From Chloroflexota bacterium (GTDB taxonomy: Bacteria; Chloroflexota; Anaerolineae; Anaerolineales; UBA4823), in the NCBI GenBank assembly GCA_023395675.1, contig JAEWYL010000073.1, forward strand, positions 1 through 28,521: 28,521 bases of DNA, read 5' to 3'. Made by a program: the position numbers and the translations under genes. This document shows, in pieces, positions 21,730 through 28,521 of the stretch; position 1 is the stretch's first letter; the number at the start of each line of letters is the position of its first letter. The notes beneath the pieces are model-generated. The model was not told the DNA's origin. It was given only the letters and a program-made list of their open reading frames with translations, and made no database searches.

Positions 21730-23799
21730 ATGAATTTCGAGAAGCGGGACGACCGGGCCTCGCTGGAGCTGCTCTACCATATCAGCCGGGAGCTGGCCTC
21801 CGCCCTGGACCTGCCCGGCGTGCTGGAGCGGGTGCTGCGGCTGTCCATCGAGAACGTGGGCGCGGGCAGCGGGAGCCTGATCGTGCTCGACCGCAGCGGG
21901 GACCCGGTGGACGGGGCCATTGTGGTGGAGTCGCGGCTGCACAGCGCCCGCGCCCGGCAGCTCCAGCCCACCCTCGAGCACGGCCTGGCGGGCTGGACCG
22001 CCCGCAGCCGGCTGCCGGCCCTGGTGTCCGACACCAGCCAGGATGAACGCTGGCTGACCCTGCCCGACGACCGCGCCCGCTCCTCGCCGAAAGCGGCCAT
22101 CAGCGCGCCCATTCTGGCGCGGGAGGAGCTGGTGGGCGTGATCACCCTGGTACACCCCACCCCCGGCTTCTTCAACGCCGACGACCTCTCGCTGGTGCAG
22201 ACCATCGCCGACCAGGCCGCCATGGTGATCCTGAACGCGCGGCTGTACGCCGAGAGCCAGCAGAAAGCGCGCCTGATGTCGGCCCTGGCTTCCAGCGCCG
22301 CCAGCATCACCAGCTCGCTGCGGCTGGAGGACGTGCTGCAGCGCATCCTGGAGGAGACCACCCAGGCCCTGCAGGTGGAATCCGTCTCCCTGGCGCTGAT
22401 CGAGCCGGGCACGAAGGAGCTGGTCTTCCTGGCCTGCAGCGGGGCCGAGCGCGAGGCGCTGCTGGGCCGGCGCATGCGCCTGGGCCAGGGCGCGGCCGGC
22501 TGGGTGGCCCGGGAGGGCAAAGGGGTGGTGATCCCCGACGTGCAGAAGGAGGGGCGCTTCTCCCCGGAGATGGACCGCCAGATCGGCTTCGAGACCCGGG
22601 CGCTGGCCTGCGCCCCGATCCAGGCGCGCGGCCAGGTGATCGGCGTGCTGGAGGCCATCAACCCGAGCGGCGGCGCTTTCGCCCCGGAGGCCCTGCAGGT
22701 GCTGACCGGCATCGGCAGCCTGGCGGGCAGCGCCATCCGCCACGCCCAGCTTTTCGAGCGCCTGCAGGCCGCCCACCGCCGCTACCGGGAGCTGTTCGAG
22801 GACAGCATTGACCCGATCCTGATCTCCGACCTGGAAGGCCGCATCCTGGAGGCCAACCGCCAGGCGAGCCGCCTGACCGGCCTGGCGCCCGAGGCGCTGC
22901 AGGGCCGGCGCATCCAGGAGCTGGGCATCGCCGGGAGGGAGGAGACCGGGGAAGATTGGGCCAACATCCCCCCGCAGGCGCCCCTTTCTTACGAAAGCCG
23001 CCTGGCGCTTCCGCCCGGCAGCCCCGTTCCCGTCCAGGTCTACGCCCGGCGGGTGGTGGTGGACGGGACGGTGAACCTGCAGTGGATCCTGCGCGACCTG
23101 ACCGAGCGCAAGAAACTGGAGAGCTCGCGCGACGACCTGCTGGCGATGGTCTACCATGACCTGCGCTCGCCCCTGTCGAACGTGGTCTCCAGCCTGGATA
23201 TGCTGGAAATGCTGCTGCCGCTGGACGAGTACCCGGCGGCGGAGCCCGTGCTGCAGATCGCCCTGCGCTCCACCCAGCGCATCCAGCGCCTGACGAACTC
23301 GCTGCTGGACCTCCGCCGGCTGGAGGCCGGGCAGCCCGTGGGCGAGCGCCGGCTGGCCTCGCCGGCCGCGCTGGCGGAGGAGGCCCGGGCCGCGGTCCAG
23401 CCCGGGAAGGAGCAGCGCATCCTGCTGGACCTGCCGCCCGGGCTGCCCCAGGTGCTGGTGGACGGGGAGATGGTGCGCCGGGTGCTGATCAACTTGCTCG
23501 AAAACGCGGCAAAATATACGCCTGCATCGAGTACAATAACTTTGGGCGCCAGCCGGCGCCCCGGCGAGGTGGAGCTCTGGGTCCGGGACAACGGGCCGGG
23601 CATCCCTGCCGGAGAGCAGGAGCGTATTTTTGAAAAGTACGCCCGGGTGGAGCTCCCCAACCGCCCCAGAGGGCTGGGCCTGGGCCTGGCTTTCTGCCGC
23701 CTGGCGGTGGAAGTGCACGGCGGGCGGATCTGGGTGGAGAGCGATCCGGGCCAGGGCGCCTGCTTCCGCTTTACCCTGCCAGCCGCGGCAGGCGCCTGA
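21730..23799 (+). CDS. Soluble sensor histidine kinase, GAF-GAF-PAS-HisKA-HATPase
   Basis: The 689-residue protein has no membrane segment. Domains by residue: GAF1 about 12-175, GAF2 about 190-340 (each with the APILAREELVGVI- or APIQARGQVIGVL-type strand), PAS about 348-460 (LFEDSIDPILISDLEGRILE), HisKA around 465-535 with phospho-acceptor H476 in YHDLRSPL, and HATPase_c about 570-685 with N-box NLLENAAKYTP, G1 VRDNGPGIP and G2 GLGLGLAF. The H-box has HD instead of the commoner HE. It should sense a cytoplasmic ligand or redox state and phosphorylate a response regulator, but none is encoded nearby, so it is an orphan kinase. Purine-rich GGGGAGAAAGG lies somewhat far (about 12 bases) upstream of the ATG. 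Confidence 0.93.
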   Translation: MNFEKRDDRASLELLYHISRELASALDLPGVLERVLRLSIENVGAGSGSLIVLDRSGDPVDGAIVVESRLHSARARQLQPTLEHGLAGWTARSRLPALVSDTSQDERWLTLPDDRARSSPKAAISAPILAREELVGVITLVHPTPGFFNADDLSLVQTIADQAAMVILNARLYAESQQKARLMSALASSAASITSSLRLEDVLQRILEETTQALQVESVSLALIEPGTKELVFLACSGAEREALLGRRMRLGQGAAGWVAREGKGVVIPDVQKEGRFSPEMDRQIGFETRALACAPIQARGQVIGVLEAINPSGGAFAPEALQVLTGIGSLAGSAIRHAQLFERLQAAHRRYRELFEDSIDPILISDLEGRILEANRQASRLTGLAPEALQGRRIQELGIAGREETGEDWANIPPQAPLSYESRLALPPGSPVPVQVYARRVVVDGTVNLQWILRDLTERKKLESSRDDLLAMVYHDLRSPLSNVVSSLDMLEMLLPLDEYPAAEPVLQIALRSTQRIQRLTNSLLDLRRLEAGQPVGERRLASPAALAEEARAAVQPGKEQRILLDLPPGLPQVLVDGEMVRRVLINLLENAAKYTPASSTITLGASRRPGEVELWVRDNGPGIPAGEQERIFEKYARVELPNRPRGLGLGLAFCRLAVEVHGGRIWVESDPGQGACFRFTLPAAAGA

Positions 23800-23830
23800 G
23801 CGGGGAAAACTTTCTCACAAACGGTGACCT

Positions 23831-24709
23831 ATGCAGCAGATCAAAAACGGTATCTATTACGAAACCACCTACCTGGGAGTCACGCTGGGGGCCCTGGTGT
23901 TCCCGTACGGCACCATCCTGATTGACGCCCCCCTGCGCCCCGAGGACGCCCGCGCCTGGCGCTCGTCGCTGCTGAACCAGCGCGGGGCCTCCAACCGGGT
24001 GCTGGTCTCGCTCGACGCCCACCTGGACCGCACCCTGGGGGCGCGGGCGATGGACTGCAGCATCATCGCCCATATTAAGACAGCCCAGATCTACCGCAAC
24101 CGCCCTACCATCTTTAAAGGGCAGAACTCGGACAGCGGCTCGGAATGGGAGGCCTACAACGAGGCCATCGGCACGCGCTGGTCCTCCCCGGATATCACCT
24201 TCACCGACCGCATGGTGCTGCATTGGGGAGGGCCCGAGGTGGCGCTGGAGCACCACGCCGGCCCGGCAGCCGGGTCGGTCTGGGTGCTCATCCCGGATGA
24301 GGAGGTGATTTTCGTGGGCGATACCATCACGCCCAACCAGCCGCCCTTCCTCGCCAGCGCCGAGCTGCCGGAATGGTTCGAATCGGTGGACCTGCTGCTC
24401 GAAAAGTACCAGAACTTCACCATTGTCAGCGGGCGGGGCGGCCCGGTGACGCTGGACAGCGTGCGCCTGCAGCGCAAGTTCCTGGCCGGCGTGGACCAGC
24501 GCCTGGAAAACCTGGCGCGGGAGAACGCCGCGCCCGAGGCCTCCGAGAGCATCATCCCCGACCTGCTGCGCGACCTGGACCTGCCCGAGGACCGGCACGA
24601 GCAGTACATCCAGCGCCTGCGCTCCGGGCTGTACCAGTACTACACCCGCCGCTACCGGGGCGGGATCAACCCCCTGGAGCAGGTCCGCTACGAAGAGGGC
24701 GAGCACTGA
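23831..24709 (+). CDS. Metallo-beta-lactamase-fold protein with degenerate metal site
   Basis: The 292-residue protein follows the MBL fold: GVTLGALVFPYGTILIDAPL at the start, LVSLDAHLDRTLG (58-70), EHHAGPAAGSVWVLIPDEEVIFVGDTI (140-166) and VSGRGGPV (199-206). The usual HxHxDH is DAHLDR (D62, H64, D66, R67), the GHTPGS histidine is P145, and the late SGHG histidine is R202; only D164 of GDT and H64/D66 clearly remain. A normal binuclear zinc site therefore seems unlikely. It may bind one metal, act on an unusual substrate or be a non-catalytic sensor. It lies between the histidine kinase and asparaginase genes on the same strand (31 and 32 bases), so it is probably co-transcribed. No specific function is known to me. 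Confidence 0.8.
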   Translation: MQQIKNGIYYETTYLGVTLGALVFPYGTILIDAPLRPEDARAWRSSLLNQRGASNRVLVSLDAHLDRTLGARAMDCSIIAHIKTAQIYRNRPTIFKGQNSDSGSEWEAYNEAIGTRWSSPDITFTDRMVLHWGGPEVALEHHAGPAAGSVWVLIPDEEVIFVGDTITPNQPPFLASAELPEWFESVDLLLEKYQNFTIVSGRGGPVTLDSVRLQRKFLAGVDQRLENLARENAAPEASESIIPDLLRDLDLPEDRHEQYIQRLRSGLYQYYTRRYRGGINPLEQVRYEEGEH

Positions 24710-24741
24710 AACCTGCCCGCGCCGGTAGAGGGTCCCACACC

Positions 24742-25848
24742 ATGAGCACATCACCGTACCAGCCACTCTTTACCCTGACCCGCCAGGAGGCCTGCGAGCT
24801 CCAGGCGGCGGCGAACGGGCGCACACAGGCCCCCGAACGGCGCGAAACAGTCGAATCCATCCATTACGGGGCATTCACGGTGGTGGACGCGTGCGGGCGG
24901 CTGGTGGCGCATATCGGCGACAGCCAGGCGCTCAGCTTCCTGCGCTCCTCCGCCAAACCCTTCCAATTGATGCCCTTCCTGGAGGCGGGCGGGCAGCAGG
25001 CCTTCGACCTGCGCGCCGAGGAGATCGCGGTCATGTGCGCCTCCCACTCCGGCACCGACCGCCACGCGGCTGTGATCCGGGAGATCCAGCACCGGGTGGG
25101 CCTGAGCGAGGCCGACCTGCGCTGCGGCGTGCACCCGCCTATGGATCCGGCCACCGCCGAGAACCTGCTGAAGCAGGGCCAGCCCCCCACCCCCATCCGC
25201 CACAACTGCTCGGGCAAGCACACCGGCATGCTGGCCTTCGCCCGCCTGCAGGACCTGCCCCTGGAGGGCTACCTGCAGCCGGAGCACCCGGTGCAGGAGC
25301 GCATCCTGCAGACCTTCGCCGAGATGTGCGACCTGCCCGTGGAGGGGGTGGCGCGGGGCACCGACGGCTGCTCGGCCCCGAATTTTGCCGTGCCCCTCTA
25401 CAACGCGGCCCTGGCCTTCGCCCGCCTGTGCGACCCCGAGGCCGGGGAGGTGGAGAGCGGGCTGCGGGCCGGGGTGTGCCGCACCATCACCGCCGCCATG
25501 GCGGGCCACGGCTACATGGTGGCCGGGCCGGGCCGCTTCGATACGCGCCTGATGGAGGTGGGCGGCGGGCGCTTCGTGGCGAAAGGGGGCGCAGAGGGGT
25601 ACCAGTGCCTGGGCCTGACGCCCGGCGCGCTGGGGCGCGGCTCCCCCGCCCTGGGCATCGCCATCAAGATCGCCGACGGCGACCCCAAAGCGCGCGCCCG
25701 CCCGGCGGTCTCGCTGCAGATCCTGAACCGCCTCGGCGCGCTGACGGATGAGGACCTGGACCAGCTGGGCGAATACGGCCCCGAGCTGCCGGTGTATAAC
25801 TGGCGGCGGCTGCTGGTCGGCTGGGGGAAACCCTGTTTTGAGATATAG
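24742..25848 (+). CDS. Zinc-containing L-asparaginase, Rhizobium etli type (class 3, Asparaginase_II family)
   Basis: The 368-residue protein is unrelated to E. coli AnsA/AnsB and belongs to the R. etli ReAV type. Its key residues fall at the ReAV spacing: S69 and K72 in RSSAKPF (Ser48/Lys51), S101 in ASHSG (Ser80), zinc ligands C156 and K159 in NCSGKH (Cys135/Lys138) and C210 in GTDGCSAP (Cys189). The intervals 87 and 54 are identical. K281 probably matches Lys263. The enzyme hydrolyses asparagine to aspartate and ammonia in the cytoplasm; no signal peptide is seen. I chose the ATG at 24742 because the frame upstream overlaps the preceding gene. AGAGGG lies 9 bases before it. nth follows after 2 bases, so the two genes are tightly coupled. 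Confidence 0.92.
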   Translation: MSTSPYQPLFTLTRQEACELQAAANGRTQAPERRETVESIHYGAFTVVDACGRLVAHIGDSQALSFLRSSAKPFQLMPFLEAGGQQAFDLRAEEIAVMCASHSGTDRHAAVIREIQHRVGLSEADLRCGVHPPMDPATAENLLKQGQPPTPIRHNCSGKHTGMLAFARLQDLPLEGYLQPEHPVQERILQTFAEMCDLPVEGVARGTDGCSAPNFAVPLYNAALAFARLCDPEAGEVESGLRAGVCRTITAAMAGHGYMVAGPGRFDTRLMEVGGGRFVAKGGAEGYQCLGLTPGALGRGSPALGIAIKIADGDPKARARPAVSLQILNRLGALTDEDLDQLGEYGPELPVYNWRRLLVGWGKPCFEI

Positions 25849-25850
25849 CC

Positions 25851-26528
25851 ATGGAGCTGCAGCAGCTTGCCCTCACCGTCCACCAGAAGCTCCTCGATTT
25901 CTACGGCTACCCCGAGTGGCGCGACCCCCTGCCCCCGCTCGACGAGCTGGTGGCGACCATCCTCTCCCAGAACACCAGCGATACGAACTCCTTCCGCGCC
26001 TACCAGGAGCTGAAAAAGCGCTTCCCGAGCTGGGAGGCGGTGCGCGACGCCCCGCCCGAGGCGGTGATCGAGACCATCCGCACCTCAGGCCTGGCGAACC
26101 AGAAGGGGCCGCGCATCCAGGCGGTGCTGCGCGAGATCACCGCCCAGCGCGGGGAGTTGAGCCTGGACTTCCTGAAAGATATGGAAGTGGAGCCGGCGCG
26201 CGCCTGGCTGCTGAGCTTCAACGGCGTGGGGCCGAAGACGGCCTCCATCGTGCTGCAGTTCTCATTGAATAAACCGGCTTTCCCGGTGGACACCCACGTG
26301 CACCGGGTGACGGGGCGCATCGGGCTGCGCCCGGAGAAGATGAACGCCGAGGCCGCCCACACCCACATGGAGGCCCTCTTCCCGCCGGAGAGTTACTACC
26401 CCGCGCACCTCAACCTGATCCGCCTGGGGCGCGAGATCTGCCAGGCGCGCAAACCCCTCTGCCCGGCCTGCCCGCTGAAAGAGGTGTGCCGGTATTACGC
26501 GGAGCATTACCTTGAACGCGGCGAGTGA
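25851..26528 (+). CDS. nth: Endonuclease III-type DNA glycosylase/AP lyase
   Basis: The 225-residue protein has the helix-hairpin-helix FNGVGPKTASIVL with Schiff-base lysine K129, the catalytic aspartate D147 in VDTHVHRV, and a C-terminal [4Fe-4S] loop C197-x6-C204-x2-C207-x5-C213, exactly the Nth pattern. It removes oxidised pyrimidines and cleaves the abasic strand in base excision repair. The early LSQNTSDTN segment differs from the LSAQATD of E. coli Nth and resembles the form found in HhH-GPD enzymes of archaea and Chloroflexota, so substrate range may differ. The start is 2 bases after the asparaginase stop; its 3' end overlaps the next histidine kinase gene by 17 bases. Confidence 0.94.
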   Translation: MELQQLALTVHQKLLDFYGYPEWRDPLPPLDELVATILSQNTSDTNSFRAYQELKKRFPSWEAVRDAPPEAVIETIRTSGLANQKGPRIQAVLREITAQRGELSLDFLKDMEVEPARAWLLSFNGVGPKTASIVLQFSLNKPAFPVDTHVHRVTGRIGLRPEKMNAEAAHTHMEALFPPESYYPAHLNLIRLGREICQARKPLCPACPLKEVCRYYAEHYLERGE

Positions 26529-27837
26529 GCCCGAGGCCGCCCCCGGAGCGGACGAGCAGGAGCGCCTGGCGGCCTTGTACCGGGTCTCGCGCTGGCTGGG
26601 GACCTCGCTCGACCTGGACCAGGTGATCGGCGGGGTGATGGACGCGGTCATCGCCCTGACCGGGGCCGAGCGCGGCCTGCTGGCCCTGCTGGACGGCGAG
26701 CAGAACCGGCTGCGGGTGCGGGCAGCCCGCAATTTCGACCTGGAGCGGGCCGGGGGCGCAGGGGTCGAGGCCCGGCGCCTGCCGGTCAGCTCCACCATGC
26801 TGGAGAGCGTGCTGAACAGCGAGCGCGGCCTGGCGACCACCAATGCCCAGACCGACCCGCGCTTTGCGGGCCAGGATTCGGTGACCCTCTACGCCCTGCG
26901 CTCGGTGATGTGCGCCCCGCTGCGCGCCCGGGGGCAGACCCTGGGCCTGATCTACGTGGACAACCGCGCCCAGGAGGGGGTGTTCACCGGAAAGGACCTG
27001 GAGCTGCTGGAGGCGCTGGCGGCGCAGGCCGCGGCCGCGATCGACAACGCCCGCCTCTACGCCCGCACCGACGGCGAGCTGGCCGAGCGGGTGGCGGAGC
27101 TGGAGCGCCTGAACCAGGCCCTGCAGGCCGCCAACCAGGCCAAGAACAAGTTCATCTCTCTGGTCACCCACGAGCTGCGCATCCCCATGACCTCTATTAA
27201 AGGGTACACCGACCTGCTGCGCCAGGGCGCGGTCGGCCCGCTCAACGAGGCCCAGCTCAATTTCCTGGAGATCGTGCGCAGCAATATTGACCGCATGGCG
27301 GCCCTGGTCTCGGACCTGGCGGATATCAACCATATCGAGACCGGGCGCGTGCGCCTGCGGCTGCAGCCCACCCCGCTGGATCAGGTGGTGGAGGACGCCT
27401 TAAACAACGTCCAGACCCGGCTGCAGGAGAAAAACCTGCGCCTGGAGCTGGAGATCCCGGCGGGCCTGCCCCCGGTCTCCGCCGACCCCGACCGGCTGGT
27501 GCAGGTACTCAACAACCTGCTCAGCAACGCCTGGAAGTACACCCCCGCGGGCGGGAGCATCCGGCTGCGGGCCGCGGCGGAAGAGGCCGCAGGGGGCGGG
27601 AAAGTGCGCCTGGAGGTGCAGGACAGCGGCATCGGCATCTCGGAGGCGGACGCGCCGCGCCTGTTCGAACAGTTTTTCCGCTCGGAAGAGGCCCAGGTGC
27701 GGGCCGAGCAGGGCTGGGGCCTGGGGTTGAGCGTCTCCCGCCTGCTGGTGGAGCTGATGGGCGGGGAGATCGGCTTCCACAGCCGCCCGGGCGAGGGCAG
27801 TACCTTCTGGGTGCTGCTGCCGGCGGCGGAGGGCTAG
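26512..27837 (+). CDS. Soluble sensor histidine kinase, GAF-HisKA-HATPase
   Basis: The 441-residue protein has one GAF domain (about 18-185, with SVMCAPLRARGQTLGLIYVDN), a short coiled coil (ELAERVAELERLNQALQAAN), HisKA with phospho-acceptor H220 in THELRIPM, and HATPase_c with NLLSNAWKYTP, VQDSGIGIS and GWGLGLSVSR. It lacks membrane segments. The start is a TTG at 26512 inside the end of nth, with GGAG (26501-26504) 7 bases upstream; no ATG gives a full GAF domain. Ile replaces the usual Thr of HELRTPL, which may alter phosphatase activity. No response regulator gene is near, so it is a second orphan kinase, in an operon with nth. Confidence 0.92.
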   Translation: MNAASEPEAAPGADEQERLAALYRVSRWLGTSLDLDQVIGGVMDAVIALTGAERGLLALLDGEQNRLRVRAARNFDLERAGGAGVEARRLPVSSTMLESVLNSERGLATTNAQTDPRFAGQDSVTLYALRSVMCAPLRARGQTLGLIYVDNRAQEGVFTGKDLELLEALAAQAAAAIDNARLYARTDGELAERVAELERLNQALQAANQAKNKFISLVTHELRIPMTSIKGYTDLLRQGAVGPLNEAQLNFLEIVRSNIDRMAALVSDLADINHIETGRVRLRLQPTPLDQVVEDALNNVQTRLQEKNLRLELEIPAGLPPVSADPDRLVQVLNNLLSNAWKYTPAGGSIRLRAAAEEAAGGGKVRLEVQDSGIGISEADAPRLFEQFFRSEEAQVRAEQGWGLGLSVSRLLVELMGGEIGFHSRPGEGSTFWVLLPAAEG

Positions 27838-27844
27838 GAAGACT

Positions 27845-28468
27845 ATGCGAAAAAACAACCGCCCCGGACCCCGCTACCCGCTGCTGCTCTACCGCCGCTG
27901 GCTCGACCGCTTCTGGCCCCCCACCCTGCTGCTCGGGCTGCTGCTGCTGGCGGCCGGCGGCTGGCAGTCCTTCAGCCCCATGCCCCTGCTGCGCGGCGGG
28001 GGCGAGGCCTGGCTGCTGGGCGGGGGTTTGCTGCTGCTGGTCCTGGCGCTGGGCGCCGCCCTGGCCCGCGGCCTGGCTTTCGTACAGCTCCACCCGAGCC
28101 ACCTGCGCCTGGCGACCCCCTTTCTGCGCCTGAACGTCTCGTACCGGCGCGTGGTGAAGGCGCACCCGGCGGATTTCGGCCAGCTCTTCCCGCCGGGCGA
28201 GAGCGGCTGGGCCGGGCGGCGCTTCCTGGAGCCCTTTTACGGGCGCACCGCCCTGGTGGTGGAGCTGAACGGCTATCCCCTCTCCCGCGGCCTGCTGCGC
28301 CTGTTCCTGCCCCGGCAGATGTTCTCGCCCTTCACCACGGGCTTTGTGCTGCTCGTGCCCGACTGGATGGCCTTCAGCGCGGAGCTCGAATCGAGGCGCG
28401 GCGCCTGGCTGCAGGGGCAGAACCCCGGCAAGCGCCCGCTCATCTCCCCCCACAAAAAGGTATTCTAA
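27845..28468 (+). CDS. Two-TM membrane protein of unknown function
   Basis: The 207-residue protein has a basic N-terminus (MRKNNRPGPR), two hydrophobic helices at about 25-41 and 55-78, and a C-terminal cytoplasmic part of about 125 residues with alternating beta-like strands (FVQLHPSHLRLATPFLRLNVSYRRVVKAHP split over 79-108, TALVVELNGYPLS, FVLLVPDWMAFSAELESRR). Two helices followed by a small strand-rich domain recall bacterial PH-domain membrane proteins, but this is only a resemblance. The gene starts 7 bases after the histidine kinase stop, so it is likely in the same operon; a link to kinase signalling is speculative. I do not recognise a family. Confidence 0.75.
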   Translation: MRKNNRPGPRYPLLLYRRWLDRFWPPTLLLGLLLLAAGGWQSFSPMPLLRGGGEAWLLGGGLLLLVLALGAALARGLAFVQLHPSHLRLATPFLRLNVSYRRVVKAHPADFGQLFPPGESGWAGRRFLEPFYGRTALVVELNGYPLSRGLLRLFLPRQMFSPFTTGFVLLVPDWMAFSAELESRRGAWLQGQNPGKRPLISPHKKVF

Positions 28469-28521
28469 AAACCTATCCGGTACTATTATATGCTGTGGTG
28501 TTGGGGGGGGCGGCGGAGGCC

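Noticed and set aside
21550..23718. Minus-strand open frame of 722 residues opposite the histidine kinase
   Set aside because: It is Gln/His/Gly-rich antisense sequence; the plus strand encodes full GAF, PAS, HisKA and HATPase domains.
28469..28521. TATTAT-containing AT-rich tail as a promoter for the next gene
   Set aside because: The start codon of any following gene is outside the window and no -35 is recognisable.

Overview
The window looks like a chromosomal segment of a GC-rich bacterium, most likely a member of the Chloroflexota (Anaerolineae-like). This placement is inferred from very CTG/CGC/GAG-rich codon use, soluble multi-GAF histidine kinases, a Rhizobium-type asparaginase, and housekeeping genes whose -10 boxes sit only 6-10 bases before the start codon. 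I could run no database search, so it is provisional.

Layout. (1) 1-5935, minus strand: a cell-surface glycan block. It encodes a nucleotide-sugar dehydrogenase, an NDP-sugar epimerase, a Wzx-type flippase and two GT4 glycosyltransferases, the last one cut by the window edge. (2) 6029-7762, minus strand: tsaE-tsaB-rimI (tRNA t6A biosynthesis and ribosomal protein acetylation), probably the head of the same transcription direction. (3) 7927-10125, minus strand: a UvrD/PcrA helicase. (4) 10301-20331, plus strand: a roughly 10-kb catabolic island of visibly lower GC and different codon use. It holds a LacI-family regulator with a near-ideal promoter and a 32-bp dyad operator, a ribokinase-like PfkB kinase, a complete BMP-type nucleoside ABC importer (lipoprotein, double ATPase, two permeases), a nucleoside phosphorylase-fold protein, an adenosine/MTA-type deaminase and a FucU-type sugar mutarotase. 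(5) 20344-28468, plus strand, GC-rich again: holB (DNA polymerase III delta prime), a GAF-GAF-PAS histidine kinase, a degenerate metallo-beta-lactamase-fold protein, a zinc asparaginase, endonuclease III, a GAF histidine kinase, and a two-TM protein of unknown function.

The most interesting part is the island. Its genes suggest this route: import of a purine nucleoside by the BMP transporter, deamination to a 6-oxopurine nucleoside, cleavage of the glycosidic bond, anomer interconversion of the freed sugar by FucU, and phosphorylation by the ribokinase. FucU and ribokinase act on a free sugar, whereas a true phosphorylase would release a sugar-1-phosphate. The phosphorylase-like protein has lost the recognisable phosphate-binding residues of the MTAP/PNP family but carries the Asn typical of 6-oxopurine enzymes. 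This suggests it may be a nucleoside hydrolase evolved from a phosphorylase. The regulator's operator contains a 16-bp segment matching the published E. coli PurR box at nearly every position, which fits a purine theme.

Several hairpins punctuate the island: between binding protein and ATPase, two between permease and phosphorylase-like gene, before fucU, and two after it. The last one abuts the holB -10 box, so the island terminator and the holB promoter appear to be packed together.
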